From the NCBI GenBank assembly GCA_046292765.1, contig JBKBQA010000001.1, positions 496,001 to 560,000 of the forward strand: 64,000 nt of DNA, given 5' to 3'. This document shows positions 7,539 to 17,110 of the stretch, piece after piece. Within the stretch, counting starts at the first letter, position 1. Every line of letters begins with the position of its first letter. The position numbers and the translations under genes were made by a program. This DNA is from PGZG01 sp046292765. Lineage in GTDB: Bacteria > Pseudomonadota > Gammaproteobacteria > Pseudomonadales > Alcanivoracaceae. The notes beneath the pieces are model-generated. The model was not told the origin of the DNA and ran no database searches. It saw only the letters and a list, made by a program, of their open reading frames with translations.

Positions 7539-10500
7539 TCAATGGTGTCTCAAATCCAGCGTGAAGGGAAACTCGGCCAGAACGCGCGGTGCGGCTTCGG
7601 TCTGCTGTCCCGGACTGTGCCCGAAGCGGAAGAAGCGCGCCATACGCCGCGCCTCGGCCTCGAAGGCGTTAACCGGCAGGGTGTCGAAGCTGCGACCGCC
7701 GGGATGGGCCACATGGTACTGGCAGCCGCCAATACTGTGCCCGGACCAGGTATCCTGCAGATCGAACAGCAGCGGAGTGTCGACACCGATGGTGGGATGC
7801 AGACAGGTGGGTGGTTGCCAGGCGCGGTAACGCACGCCGGCGACGAATTCGCCCACGGTGCCGGTAGGTTGCAGCGGCACCGGCACACCGTTGCAGGTCA
7901 GTTGGTAGCGATCCGGGGCAACACCGTTCAGCGTGACCTGCAGCCGCTCCAGTGATGAATCCACATAGCGAGCGGTGCTACCACTGCGGCCTTCTTCGCC
8001 GGTGACATGCCAGGGCTCCAGTGCGGTGCGCAGTTCAAGCTCCATGCCACGGATCTGGTAATCACCGATTTTTGGAAAGCGGAACTCGAAATGCGGCGCA
8101 AACCAGCTGCTCTCCATGGCGTATCCGGCCTGACGCAACTCGTCGATCACATCGGAGAAATCCTGCCAGATGAAATGCGGCAGCAGGAAGCGGTCGTGCA
8201 GCTCTGTGCCCCAGCGCACCAAACGCGGCGGAGTGTAGGGTGTCTCCCAGAAGCGTGCCACCAGGCTGCGCAGCAACAGCTGCTGGGTCAGGCTCATGCG
8301 GGCATGGGGTGGCATCTCGAAGGCGCGCAGTTCCAGCAGTCCGAGCCGACCCGTGGCGCTGTCCGGCGAATACAGTTTGTCGATGCAGAATTCCGCCCGA
8401 TGGGTGTTGCCGGTGATGTCGGTAAGCAGGTTACGTAGCAGCCGGTCGACGATCCACGGGGCGGCGGCCTCGCCCTCCTTTTGCAGGCGTGTCATCTCCC
8501 GGAACGCGAGCTCGATTTCGAATACCGCGTCATTACGCGCTTCATCGATGCGTGGCGCCTGTGAACTCGGGCCAATGAACAAGCCGGAGAACAGATACGA
8601 AAGGCTCGGGTGGTTATGCCAGTAACTGATCAGCGACCGTAACAGGTCGGGCCGGCGCAGGAATGGCGAGTCGGCCGGTGTGGCGCCACCGAGCACAAAA
8701 TGGTTGCCGCCGCCAGTGCCGGTATGACGACCATCGAGCATGAACTTTTCGCTGCTCAGCCGCGACAGTCGTGCATCGGCATAGAGCTGCTCGGTCTGCT
8801 CCACCAGCTCCTGCCAGTGACTGGCGGGGTGGATATTGACTTCGATAACGCCAGGGTCCGGGGTAACCCGAAAGTGCCTCAGGCGCGGATCCGCTGGCGG
8901 CTCGTAGCCTTCGAGCAGCACCGGCAGATTCAACGATGCGGCAGTGGCTTCAATGGCGGCAACCAGCTCCAGATAGTGCGTCAGCTCGGCCAGAGGCGGC
9001 ATGAACAGATACAACACGCCCTTGCGCACTTCAGCGCACAGCGCGGTACGGACAACGTCGGCGGCAGACTTGCCGGGCTGCGGTTTGGTGCCCTTGATGG
9101 AGCGCACATCAGCAGAGCGTGGAGGAGGCGCCAGTCGATTGCGTGGTGGCAAGTCGGCTCTCTCGGCGAAAGGATCCGGCACATACACGAAGGGATAGTC
9201 GGATGCTTTTACCCAAGGTTGCGAATCCAGTGGCAGGCGGTAGCCCAGTGGCGAGTCGCCCGGTACCAGATAGCAACGTTTACCGCGCAGAAACCAGCGC
9301 CCGGTGGACCAATGATCGTCGCCGGCTTCTCGCGTCAGTGGCAGGGCATGGCCGGTGGGTACGGGGAAGCCCTGTTCGAACACCTGACGCAGGCGAGTGC
9401 GTTCGAGCGGATCGTCCAGCCGGGCATCGAAGGGATCCACGTTCACCGGCAGACGACGTTCCCTCCACAGGTAGTAGTAGACATCCTCGAACGCGGGGAA
9501 GGTGGTGTCGGCGGGCAAGCCGAGCTGACCGCACAGGGCGGTGAGAAAAATGGCCGCTTCAGCCTCGCCGATACCGTAGTGTTCGCGCTCGTTGGCGATC
9601 AGCGCCGGGTCATGCCAGATCGGCTCGCCATCGCGACGCCAGAAGCAGTTCAGTGACCAGCGTGGCAGCTGTTCGCCTGGATACCACTTGCCCTGACCAA
9701 AGTGCACCAGTCCTTCGGTGCCGTAGCGGTCGCGCATGCGATGAAACAGATCGGCAGCCAGCAGCCGCTTGGTTGGGCCGATGGCATCGGTACTCCATTC
9801 GGCGCCATCACGATCATCGACGGAGACAAACGTCGGTTCGCCTCCCTGGGTCAGCCGCACATCCATCGCCGTCAGACGTTTATCGACTTGCATGCCGAGG
9901 CCGTGAATGCGTTGCCATTGCTCTTCGGTGTACGGCTTGGTTACCCGTGGGGTTTCATGGATGCGGGTCACCGTCATATGGTGCTCAAACGCCACTTCAC
10001 AATTTTCCAGTGCACCGCTCAGGGGGGCGGCAGAAAACGGATCGGGCGTGCAGGCCAGCGGAATATGGCCTTCACCGGCGAACAGACCTGAGGTTGGATC
10101 GAGACCGACCCAGCCGGCACCGGGCAGATACACCTCGCACCAGGCATGCAGGTCGGTGAAATCCTTTTCCGGTCCGGAGGGCCCATCAAGCGATTTTTCG
10201 TCCGCGGTCAGCTGAACCAGGTAGCCGGAGACGAACCGGGCAGCCAGTCCGAGATGGCGCAGGGTCTGCACCAGTAACCAGGCAGAATCACGGCAGGAAC
10301 CGGATCCCTTGGTGAGGGTTTCTTGCGGTGACTGCACGCCGGGCTCAAGGCGAATCAGATAGCGGACACGCTCGAACACCTGCTGGTTAATCGCAACGAG
10401 TGCATCGACGCTGGCGGTGGGCTTGCGGGAAATGCCGGATAACCACTCAGAAAACTCCGCCGTGGCAGGCAGGGTGTGAACATAAGGTGCCAGTTCATCC

Positions 10501-10832
10501 TGCTGCCATTCTTCATATTTGAACGGAATCTTCTCTGCATGGGGTTCGAGAAAGAAATCGAACGGGTTGATCACCGCCATCTCGGCAACCAGATCCACTT
10601 CGATGGCGAACTCCTGTGTTTTCTCCGGGAACACCAGTCGTGCCAGATAGTTCGACTGCGGATCCTGCTGCCAGTTGATGAAGTGCTCCGCTGGGGTGAT
10701 GCGAAGACTGTAACTGAGTATGCGGGTGCGACTGTGCGGACAGGGGCGTAGGCGGATGATCTGGGGCCCGAGCGCAATACGCCGATCATAGCGATAGCGG
10801 GTGACGTGGTTGAGGGCGACTTGGATGGTCAT
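7539..10832 (-). CDS. Large transglutaminase-like protein with DUF2126 region
   Basis: 1097-residue protein. Residues 1-260 form a transglutaminase-like domain with Cys180 (SGSCRDSAW), His229 (DLHAWCEVYLP) and Asp245 (GLDPTSG) in place. The remaining roughly 800 residues are the DUF2126 region that accompanies circularly permuted ATP-grasp and alpha-E genes. DUF2126 has no assigned activity; motifs such as EVNIHPASHW and TGGGNHFVLGG recall ATP-grasp or glutamine-synthetase-like amidoligase regions, but this is an inference. No signal peptide. Third gene of the operon, 15 nt after the alpha-E gene and 4 nt before the fusion gene. Confidence 0.9.
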   Translation of the reverse strand: MTIQVALNHVTRYRYDRRIALGPQIIRLRPCPHSRTRILSYSLRITPAEHFINWQQDPQSNYLARLVFPEKTQEFAIEVDLVAEMAVINPFDFFLEPHAEKIPFKYEEWQQDELAPYVHTLPATAEFSEWLSGISRKPTASVDALVAINQQVFERVRYLIRLEPGVQSPQETLTKGSGSCRDSAWLLVQTLRHLGLAARFVSGYLVQLTADEKSLDGPSGPEKDFTDLHAWCEVYLPGAGWVGLDPTSGLFAGEGHIPLACTPDPFSAAPLSGALENCEVAFEHHMTVTRIHETPRVTKPYTEEQWQRIHGLGMQVDKRLTAMDVRLTQGGEPTFVSVDDRDGAEWSTDAIGPTKRLLAADLFHRMRDRYGTEGLVHFGQGKWYPGEQLPRWSLNCFWRRDGEPIWHDPALIANEREHYGIGEAEAAIFLTALCGQLGLPADTTFPAFEDVYYYLWRERRLPVNVDPFDARLDDPLERTRLRQVFEQGFPVPTGHALPLTREAGDDHWSTGRWFLRGKRCYLVPGDSPLGYRLPLDSQPWVKASDYPFVYVPDPFAERADLPPRNRLAPPPRSADVRSIKGTKPQPGKSAADVVRTALCAEVRKGVLYLFMPPLAELTHYLELVAAIEATAASLNLPVLLEGYEPPADPRLRHFRVTPDPGVIEVNIHPASHWQELVEQTEQLYADARLSRLSSEKFMLDGRHTGTGGGNHFVLGGATPADSPFLRRPDLLRSLISYWHNHPSLSYLFSGLFIGPSSQAPRIDEARNDAVFEIELAFREMTRLQKEGEAAAPWIVDRLLRNLLTDITGNTHRAEFCIDKLYSPDSATGRLGLLELRAFEMPPHARMSLTQQLLLRSLVARFWETPYTPPRLVRWGTELHDRFLLPHFIWQDFSDVIDELRQAGYAMESSWFAPHFEFRFPKIGDYQIRGMELELRTALEPWHVTGEEGRSGSTARYVDSSLERLQVTLNGVAPDRYQLTCNGVPVPLQPTGTVGEFVAGVRYRAWQPPTCLHPTIGVDTPLLFDLQDTWSGHSIGGCQYHVAHPGGRSFDTLPVNAFEAEARRMARFFRFGHSPGQQTEAAPRVLAEFPFTLDLRHH

Positions 10833-10847
10833 GATGACATATTCCGC

Positions 10848-11825
10848 TCAGTTATCCTGCGAGGCGCTTTGGCTCGCCGGTGCATTGCTATGTGGTTCGA
10901 CGCGAGGAAACCAGGCATCAGCGATGGCAAAGTGAATGGCGCCAATTTCCTGTTGGAGTTGGTCCATGAAGGCATGCAGGGAATGTTCCCGGATCAGCTC
11001 GTCGACATTGGCGTTCAGGGTGTGTCGTTGCGCCTGGGTTGCCATGCGCAGGGATTCCTTGTTGTGGGGTAGCGCGCCGATGGCTTCGCTGACTGCGCAG
11101 AGTGCATGGGCGACAGAGCGGGGAAATGGCAGGTCTTGCAACAGGTAACGCACCACTTCGACACCGGATACGCGCCGCCGCACATGCTGACGATACATCT
11201 GGAAAGCGCTTTGTGATCGCAGCACGCTGGTCCACAACAGTCCGTCATAGGGTTGCGCGCCATCGGTTTGTTCCAGCAACCGCGTGGCACCGATCTCGAT
11301 CTGCCGGGTGGTCATATCCGCCCGTTCCAGGTTGCGGCCAACGCGAATGAAGTCATAGCCTGAGTCGTGACTCATGCAGCCGGACAGCAGACCTGTCAGC
11401 ATCTGGCAACGGCGCACGATTTCCGACAGGAAGCCGTAGCGCCCGCGCTTGGAAATACCGACATCCAGATTGCCCCGGGCGTAGAGGAACAACTCGTTCA
11501 TCACCTCCCAGGCTTCGGAGGGAATCTGATCGCGGGTGGTGCGAACATTTTCTCGCGCCGCCCCCAGCGCGGAGAAGATCGAGCTGGGGTTGTAGCCATC
11601 CGCGATCAGGAACTTGATGCAATTACGCTCGTCGTCGCGTTGATAGTGTTCATCAAAAATGGCCTCCATGCCGGTGACCGACACCAGTCCCCGCCACGAC
11701 AGCGCCTCGGTTTTCGGCATGTCGAGGGCCAGATTCTGGAACGACATAATCATCCGCGCCGTGTTTTCTGCCCGCTCGGTATAGCGAGCCATCCAGTACA
11801 GTCTTTCCGCAACCCGGGACAGCAT
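10848..11825 (-). CDS. Standalone alpha-E domain protein
   Basis: 325-residue all-helical protein opening with the signature LSRVAERLYWMARYTERAE. Alpha-E proteins are consistently paired with circularly permuted ATP-grasp proteins; their biochemical role is unknown. Its ATG overlaps the stop of the upstream ATP-grasp gene by one base (TGATG), which suggests translational coupling and equal amounts. A second alpha-E domain is fused to the other ATP-grasp protein of this operon, so the locus encodes two such pairs. Confidence 0.9.
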   Translation of the reverse strand: MLSRVAERLYWMARYTERAENTARMIMSFQNLALDMPKTEALSWRGLVSVTGMEAIFDEHYQRDDERNCIKFLIADGYNPSSIFSALGAARENVRTTRDQIPSEAWEVMNELFLYARGNLDVGISKRGRYGFLSEIVRRCQMLTGLLSGCMSHDSGYDFIRVGRNLERADMTTRQIEIGATRLLEQTDGAQPYDGLLWTSVLRSQSAFQMYRQHVRRRVSGVEVVRYLLQDLPFPRSVAHALCAVSEAIGALPHNKESLRMATQAQRHTLNANVDELIREHSLHAFMDQLQQEIGAIHFAIADAWFPRVEPHSNAPASQSASQDN

Positions 11826-13291
11826 CAGGCATCCCCCTCATCAACAATCCAGGTGTCCTTGCTGCCGCCACCCTGGGAAGAATTAACCACCAGTGATCCT
11901 TTGCGCATGGCGACGCGAGTCAGACCGCCGGCGGTGACATCAGTGCGCACGCCCTGGAGCACAAACGGCCGCAGGTCCAGATGGCGCGGTTCCAGACCTT
12001 CCGGGCACAGGGTCGGTGCCACCGACAGGCTGAGCGTAGGCTGGGCGATATAGTTGCGAGGATCATCGCGAATCAGGCGAGCAAATTCAGTGCGCTGCTT
12101 GCGGGTTGAGTGCGGCCCCACCAGCATGCCGTAGCCACCGGATTCGTTGGCGGGCTTGACCACCAGTTCCTCCAGGTGGGCGGTGACATAATCGCGGTCT
12201 TCCTTGTTGACGCAGAGCCAGGTCGGCACGTTGGGGATGATCGGTTCTTCCGCCAGATAATAGCGAATCATGTCCGGTACAAAGGTATAGATCACCTTGT
12301 CATCGGCAACGCCGGCGCCGGGAGCGTTGGCGAGGCCGACCTTGCCCTTGCGCCAGGCCCGCAACAGACCGGGCACGCCCAGCATCGAGTCCGGGCGGAA
12401 CGCCTCCGGGTCCATGAAATCATCGTCGATACGGCGATAGATCACGTCGACCCGCTCCGGACCACTGATGGTGCGCATGTAGACGCAATCATCATCGCCG
12501 ACAAACAGGTCGGCGCCTTCCACCAGTTGCGCGCCCATGCGCTGGGCGAGGAATGAATGCTCAAAGTAGGCAGAGTTGAAAATGCCGGGGGTCAGCACGG
12601 CTATTTTGGGATAGTCCTGCGGCCGTGGAGAGATGGAGGCAAGCATGTCAAATAGCTGACTGGTGTATTCGTCCACCGGCAAGATGCTGGAGTTCTCGAA
12701 CAACTCGGGGAACACCCGTTTGGTCAGCTGGCGGTTTTCCAGCATGTAGGACACACCGGAGGGCACGCGCAGATTGTCTTCCAGCACATACAGGGTGCCG
12801 TCCTTGTCGCGCACCAGATCGGAGCCGCAGATATGCGCCCAAACGCCCAGTGGCGGCGTGAAGCCCTGGCACTGTTTGCGAAAATTACGTGAGTGAGTGA
12901 AAACGTAAGCGGGGATCACCTTGTCACGAACGATGCGCTGTTCATTGTAGATATCGTTGATGAACATATTCAGCGCCGTCAGCCGCTGGGTCAGGCCTTT
13001 CTCCACCACCTGCCATTCGCGCTTGGGAATAATGCGCGGGATGATGTCGAACGGCCATGCGCGGTCGATGTTCTCGCCTTCGTTGTACACCGTGAAGCTG
13101 ATCCCGGTCTCGATGATGGCGAGTTCCGCCGCCTGTTGGCGGTTGCGGATTTCCTGATCATCCAGCGCCGCCAGATAGCGCGCCAGTCGGCGTGCAGCGG
13201 GGCGCGGCCGATTCGGGCCGGCCATCAGCTCATCGTAGAGCGGCGCGGGGTTGTACTGTTTCCAGTCGATCAGTCGACTTTTCTGTGTCAT
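11825..13291 (-). CDS. Circularly permuted ATP-grasp type 2 protein, first gene of operon
   Basis: 488-residue presumed carboxylate-amine/thiol ligase. The permuted order is visible: metal-binding LYVLEDNLRVPSG (E171, D172, N173) precedes the nucleotide-binding LVVKPANESGGYG (K379, Gly loop 384-388), then RPFVLQG and GGGSKDTWIVD near the end. All expected ATP and metal residues are present, unlike in the fused paralogue. It is the first gene of a five-gene operon whose promoter should lie between 13292 and the divergent leuA. Substrates are unknown. Confidence 0.92.
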   Translation of the reverse strand: MTQKSRLIDWKQYNPAPLYDELMAGPNRPRPAARRLARYLAALDDQEIRNRQQAAELAIIETGISFTVYNEGENIDRAWPFDIIPRIIPKREWQVVEKGLTQRLTALNMFINDIYNEQRIVRDKVIPAYVFTHSRNFRKQCQGFTPPLGVWAHICGSDLVRDKDGTLYVLEDNLRVPSGVSYMLENRQLTKRVFPELFENSSILPVDEYTSQLFDMLASISPRPQDYPKIAVLTPGIFNSAYFEHSFLAQRMGAQLVEGADLFVGDDDCVYMRTISGPERVDVIYRRIDDDFMDPEAFRPDSMLGVPGLLRAWRKGKVGLANAPGAGVADDKVIYTFVPDMIRYYLAEEPIIPNVPTWLCVNKEDRDYVTAHLEELVVKPANESGGYGMLVGPHSTRKQRTEFARLIRDDPRNYIAQPTLSLSVAPTLCPEGLEPRHLDLRPFVLQGVRTDVTAGGLTRVAMRKGSLVVNSSQGGGSKDTWIVDEGDA

Positions 13292-13740
13292 GCCAGAGTG
13301 ACTCCTTGTTCAAGGGCTCCCGCCGCGTCCCGCGGCGCTGGCGCCGGGTTCGCCTGTTTCCGGAGGGTGCTCCGGAGAGATGAAGGCGGAATGTCAGCAA
13401 CCATGCACTTACTGTGCCCGTGGCAGCGCCATCTTGCAGCAGGTTTTCGCACCATTCTGGCGCGGGCTCATTCGGAGCGGGTGCCGGGGTCGGTAATGGT
13501 GATCTCAAATGAGTTTAATATTCCAATTAAAATCAATATAGCAGCATAACATATCAAATAAGAGCGTTATATGCTGAACATTGGCGGCATATTGCCGGCT
13601 TTATCAATCATAATCTTTCCTGTGTCCGGGAGGTCAAAAGCCGCTGCCGGGTCTGGCCGGCCAGGTGCTCACAAGGGATCTGGTACGCCCGTTGTTCCAC
13701 GCCGAAGGCACACCTCCGGCGCCCGTATTCAGGAGGATCC
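13292..13740. other. Divergent intergenic region, ATP-grasp operon / leuA
   Basis: 449 bp without a supported gene. It must hold the promoters of the minus-strand ATP-grasp operon and of leuA. A 7-bp inverted repeat with a 4-nt loop lies at 13359-13376 (TCCGGAG-GGTG-CTCCGGA). An AT-rich patch at about 13507-13570, conspicuous in this GC-rich sequence, is the likely leuA promoter area, but I could not settle on -35/-10 hexamers. A second imperfect stem-loop (GCCGAAGG-CACA-CCTCCGGC, one mismatch) lies at about 13703-13722, just before the AGGAGG of leuA, giving leuA an untranslated leader of perhaps 150-200 nt. Confidence 0.5.
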
Positions 13741-15390
13741 ATGGCCTTTGACCATCGCAAGTACCGTTCGTTTGCCCCGATCGCCAAGCGCGACCGCCGC
13801 TGGCCAAATCAGACACTCAGTCGTGCCCCGGATTGGTGCGCGGTGGATTTGCGTGACGGTAATCAGGCACTGGTCAAACCCATGACGGTGACGCAGAAGA
13901 AGAAGCTGTTCCAGTTGCTGGTGGATATCGGCTTCCGCGAAATCGAGGTGGGCTTTCCGGCCGCCAGCCAGACCGACTTCGATTTTGTCCGTGCCCTGAT
14001 TGAAGAAAATCGCATTCCTGACGGCGTTACCGTGCAGGTGCTGACTCAGGCGCGGGAGGATCTGATCGCCCGCAGCTTTGAAAGCCTGAAAGGCGCGAAG
14101 CGGGCGGTGATGCATGTCTATAACTCCACCTCCACGGTGCAGCGCGAGCAGGTGTTTGGATTGGATCGTGATGGCATCAAAGAGATCGCCATTCGTGGTG
14201 CGCAGTGGGTGAAGCAGTACGCGGCTCGATACCCGGACACCGACTGGACCTTTCAGTATTCGCCGGAATCCTTTACCGGAACGGAAGTGGGTTACGCGGT
14301 CGAGGTGATCAATGCGGTCAATGCGGTGTGGCAGCCGCAGCAGGGCCAGAAGGTGGTGATCAATTTGCCGGCCACGGTGGAGGTAAGCACGCCGAATGTA
14401 TTTGCGGACATGGTCGAGACCGTGATCGACACCATGCAGCAGCGCAAACATGTGCGGATCAGCCTGCATACCCATAATGATCGTGGCTGCGCGGTGGCGG
14501 CGGCGGAGCTGGGTGTTATGGCCGGGGCCGACCGTGTTGAGGGCACCCTGCTTGGTAATGGCGAGCGCACGGGCAATATGGACCTGATCACCATGGCGAT
14601 GAACCTGTACTCGCAGGGCATTGATCCGCAGCTGGACTTCTCCCGGATGAAGGAGATTGTCGAGGTGGTGCAGGAGGTGACGGACATCCGCATGCATCCG
14701 CGTCACCCCTATGCCGGTGAGTTCGTCTATGCGGCCTTCTCTGGAAGTCATCAGGACGCTATTCGCAAATGTCTGGCGCGCTACAGCGAGGGAGACGTCT
14801 GGCAGGTGGCCTACCTGCCGATTGATCCTTCCGACGTGGGGCGTCGATATGAGGAAGTGGTGCGCATCAATTCCCAGTCCGGCAAGGGTGGGGTGGTGCA
14901 TGTGCTGGAGCGCGACTATGGCATCACCCTGCCGCGCTGGCTGCAGGTGGAGTTCTCGAAAATCGTTCAGCGGGAAGCGGAGGTCGAGGGTGGCGAGATC
15001 AATGGCGCTCGTATTCATCAGTTGTTTAATCAGCACTATCTCGCCATCCGTGATGGCTGGAAGCTGCAGGGTTACGATCTGCGCCGCAGCGGTGATGTGG
15101 TGGAAGCGAAGCTGTCCGTCGGAGGTCCTGGCAAGCCGGAGTGGACCATTGCCGGGCGGGGCGCAGGTGCGGTATCGGCGCTGGTGAGCGCGTTGACTGA
15201 GCACAGTGGCATGGATGTCCGGGTGGAATCGTTTGACGAGTTCTCGCTTGGCGACAACACGGCATCAAACGCGCTTGCCTGTGTGCGGATGCAGGTGGAT
15301 GGCAAGATGGTGAGCGCTGCTGCGCTTGCCGATGACACCACTTCCGCAGCGCTGCAGGCGGTGCTGAACGCCGTCTCAACAGCGCTGTAG
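13741..15390 (+). CDS. leuA: 2-isopropylmalate synthase (long LeuA2 type)
   Basis: Condenses acetyl-CoA with 2-oxoisovalerate, the first committed step of leucine synthesis. The 549-residue length and opening (FAPIAKRDRRWPNQTL) identify the yeast-like LeuA2 class rather than the shorter enterobacterial form. The catalytic VDLRDGNQAL is at about residues 37-46, the metal-binding LHTHNDRG at about 241-248, and the C-terminal regulatory LeuA dimer domain follows from about residue 420, so leucine feedback inhibition is expected. An AGGAGG precedes the ATG. The gene stands alone; leuCDB are not in the window. Confidence 0.95.
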   Translation: MAFDHRKYRSFAPIAKRDRRWPNQTLSRAPDWCAVDLRDGNQALVKPMTVTQKKKLFQLLVDIGFREIEVGFPAASQTDFDFVRALIEENRIPDGVTVQVLTQAREDLIARSFESLKGAKRAVMHVYNSTSTVQREQVFGLDRDGIKEIAIRGAQWVKQYAARYPDTDWTFQYSPESFTGTEVGYAVEVINAVNAVWQPQQGQKVVINLPATVEVSTPNVFADMVETVIDTMQQRKHVRISLHTHNDRGCAVAAAELGVMAGADRVEGTLLGNGERTGNMDLITMAMNLYSQGIDPQLDFSRMKEIVEVVQEVTDIRMHPRHPYAGEFVYAAFSGSHQDAIRKCLARYSEGDVWQVAYLPIDPSDVGRRYEEVVRINSQSGKGGVVHVLERDYGITLPRWLQVEFSKIVQREAEVEGGEINGARIHQLFNQHYLAIRDGWKLQGYDLRRSGDVVEAKLSVGGPGKPEWTIAGRGAGAVSALVSALTEHSGMDVRVESFDEFSLGDNTASNALACVRMQVDGKMVSAAALADDTTSAALQAVLNAVSTAL

Positions 15391-15486
15391 GATCGCAAAG
15401 ATGGCCGGGTCACGCGGCGTTGGCATCCACAAGCGCGCCGCCAGTGGTTATCATGCAGCAGCCTCTCTGTGTGAAGGAGTCACATC

Positions 15487-16365
15487 GTGCTGTCTGCGTT
15501 GACCGGAATCATTACCGCCCTGATGCTGTTGCTCAACACGCTGATACTGATCGGCCCGCTGATGTTACTGGCATTACTCAAGTTGCTCATGCCCACTCGT
15601 CGCAGTCGGGCCTTGTTGTCTCGTGCTGTTATGTGGGTGGCAGAAACCTGGGCGGAGCTGTGCAAGGCTATCTTCGCGCTGATGACCCCCACCGATTGGC
15701 AAATCAGTGGCGCCGAGGGGCTGCGTCGTGATGCTTCCTATCTGGTGGTCAGTAATCATCAGAGCTGGGTGGATATCCCGGCCTTGGTGCAGGCCTTCAA
15801 CCGCAAGACTCCCTATTTCAAGTTTTTCCTGAAGAAGGAGCTGATCTGGGTGCCATTTCTGGGATTGGCATTCTGGGGGCTCGATTATCCGTTCATGAAG
15901 CGATACTCGAAAGAGTTGCTGGCGCGGCGTCCCGAGCTCAAGGGCCAGGATCTGGCCATTACCCGGGCGGCCTGTGAGAAATTTCGCGACCTGCCGGTGA
16001 CCATCGTCAATTATCTGGAGGGCACCCGGTTCACGCCAGCAAAACATGCCATGCAGCAATCTCCCTATGGCAATCTGCTCAAGCCGAAGTCGGGTGGTAT
16101 CGCCTTCGTGCTTGCTGCTTTGGGGGAGCAGATTGATGCCTTGCTGGATGTAACAGTGATTTATGACGATGGCAAGGCGCCGGGGTTCTGGGACTTGCTA
16201 TGCGGACGGGTGCAGCGCATTCGTGTCGATATCCGTACCCGAGAGTTGTCGCCGGCACTGTGGCAGGGGGATTACGAAAATGATCCTGTGTTCCGCCAGT
16301 TCATGCACGATTGGGTCGCCGCGCTCTGGCAGGAAAAAGACAAGCTGATTGCTGACTCCCGGTAG
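15487..16365 (+). CDS. Lysophospholipid acyltransferase (YihG/PlsC-like)
   Basis: 292-residue membrane-bound acyltransferase of glycerophospholipid synthesis. A hydrophobic N-terminal segment (about residues 5-35) anchors it. The acyltransferase motifs are clear: NHQSWVD (the HX4D box, about residue 92) and LEGTRF (about residue 179). The overall pattern fits the E. coli YihG branch that acylates 1-acylglycerol-3-phosphate. It starts with GTG preceded by AAGGAG. It is 96 nt from leuA on the same strand and ends convergent with the amidotransferase gene. Confidence 0.85.
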   Translation: MLSALTGIITALMLLLNTLILIGPLMLLALLKLLMPTRRSRALLSRAVMWVAETWAELCKAIFALMTPTDWQISGAEGLRRDASYLVVSNHQSWVDIPALVQAFNRKTPYFKFFLKKELIWVPFLGLAFWGLDYPFMKRYSKELLARRPELKGQDLAITRAACEKFRDLPVTIVNYLEGTRFTPAKHAMQQSPYGNLLKPKSGGIAFVLAALGEQIDALLDVTVIYDDGKAPGFWDLLCGRVQRIRVDIRTRELSPALWQGDYENDPVFRQFMHDWVAALWQEKDKLIADSR

Positions 16366-16385
16366 CGCTGCCGCATTCTTGTTGT

Positions 16386-16411
16386 TGTAGCGCAGGTTCG
16401 CTGTGGCTACA
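16386..16411. terminator. Possible stem-loop between convergent genes
   Basis: TGTAGC at 16386-16391 pairs with GCTACA at 16406-16411, with further partial pairing (GCAG with CTGT) around a GTTCG loop. It lies between the acyltransferase stop and the convergent amidotransferase stop and overlaps the latter by a few bases. There is no T-run on either side, so a terminator role is uncertain. Confidence 0.3.
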
Positions 16412-17096
16412 GCGTGCTTTCGATATAAGTGAGCACGCCCTGTAACAGACGGTGAGTCGTGTCGAAGCGCGATGGCTCGGCAAGCAGACTGTTGGCGTTC
16501 TGAATCCAGTGGCCTTCACCGGTATTGTGATTACAGTCATCAAGCAATGCTTGCAGTCCCTCCGGCGTGGTTTCCAGGTGGAACTGTAGCCCCAGTACCC
16601 GCTCACCGAGCAGGAATGCCTGATTGATGCAGGCCTCACTCCGGCACAGATGCTCGGCACCGTCGGGAATCGCAAAGGTGTCGCCGTGCCAGTGCAGCAC
16701 CACAGGGTGATCAAGGAACAGGCTGGCCAGTGGGTGATTGCCCACTGCGCTGACCGGAAACCAGCCAATTTCCACCTCATCGTTGCGCCGCACCGTGGCG
16801 CCACAGACGTCGGCGATCAGTTGCGCGCCGAGACACACTCCCAGCACTGCCTTGCCCTCATCAATACAGGCGCGGATAAAGGTCTTTTCCGCCGCGAGCC
16901 AGGGGTATTGGTCGCCATCGTGTACCCCCATAGGGCCGCCCATGATAATCAGCCAGTCGATATCCCGGGTGGCCGGTGGCAGCTCCCCACGGTAGAGGTG
17001 CGTGGTGCTGATACGGTGGTCGCGGGAGAATAACCAGAGGGTCATGGCGCCCGGGTCTTCGAACGGAACATGTTGAAGCACATGAATGTTGGCCAT
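16407..17096 (-). CDS. Class I glutamine amidotransferase
   Basis: 229-residue GMP-synthase-like glutamine amidotransferase domain protein. The nucleophile elbow LGVCLGAQLIAD holds the catalytic Cys, and the His-Glu pair is in LQFHLETTPEG. It has no synthetase domain. Standalone proteins of this type usually hydrolyse or transfer gamma-glutamyl amides, and the true substrate here is unknown. It follows the META lipoprotein gene by 14 nt on the same strand and is probably co-transcribed. Confidence 0.85.
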   Translation of the reverse strand: MANIHVLQHVPFEDPGAMTLWLFSRDHRISTTHLYRGELPPATRDIDWLIIMGGPMGVHDGDQYPWLAAEKTFIRACIDEGKAVLGVCLGAQLIADVCGATVRRNDEVEIGWFPVSAVGNHPLASLFLDHPVVLHWHGDTFAIPDGAEHLCRSEACINQAFLLGERVLGLQFHLETTPEGLQALLDDCNHNTGEGHWIQNANSLLAEPSRFDTTHRLLQGVLTYIESTL

Positions 17097-17110
17097 GCGA
17101 TGCCTGCCTG

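Noticed and set aside
13425..13445. Sigma-54-like site (TGGCAG...TTGCA) upstream of leuA
   Set aside because: The GG-to-GC distance is 14 rather than the invariant 12 positions, so it cannot be a functional -24/-12 promoter.
13571..13885. Ile/Leu-rich frame as a leu leader peptide
   Set aside because: It begins MLNIGGILPALSIII but has no stop before leuA and no ribosome site; it reads into leuA in another frame.
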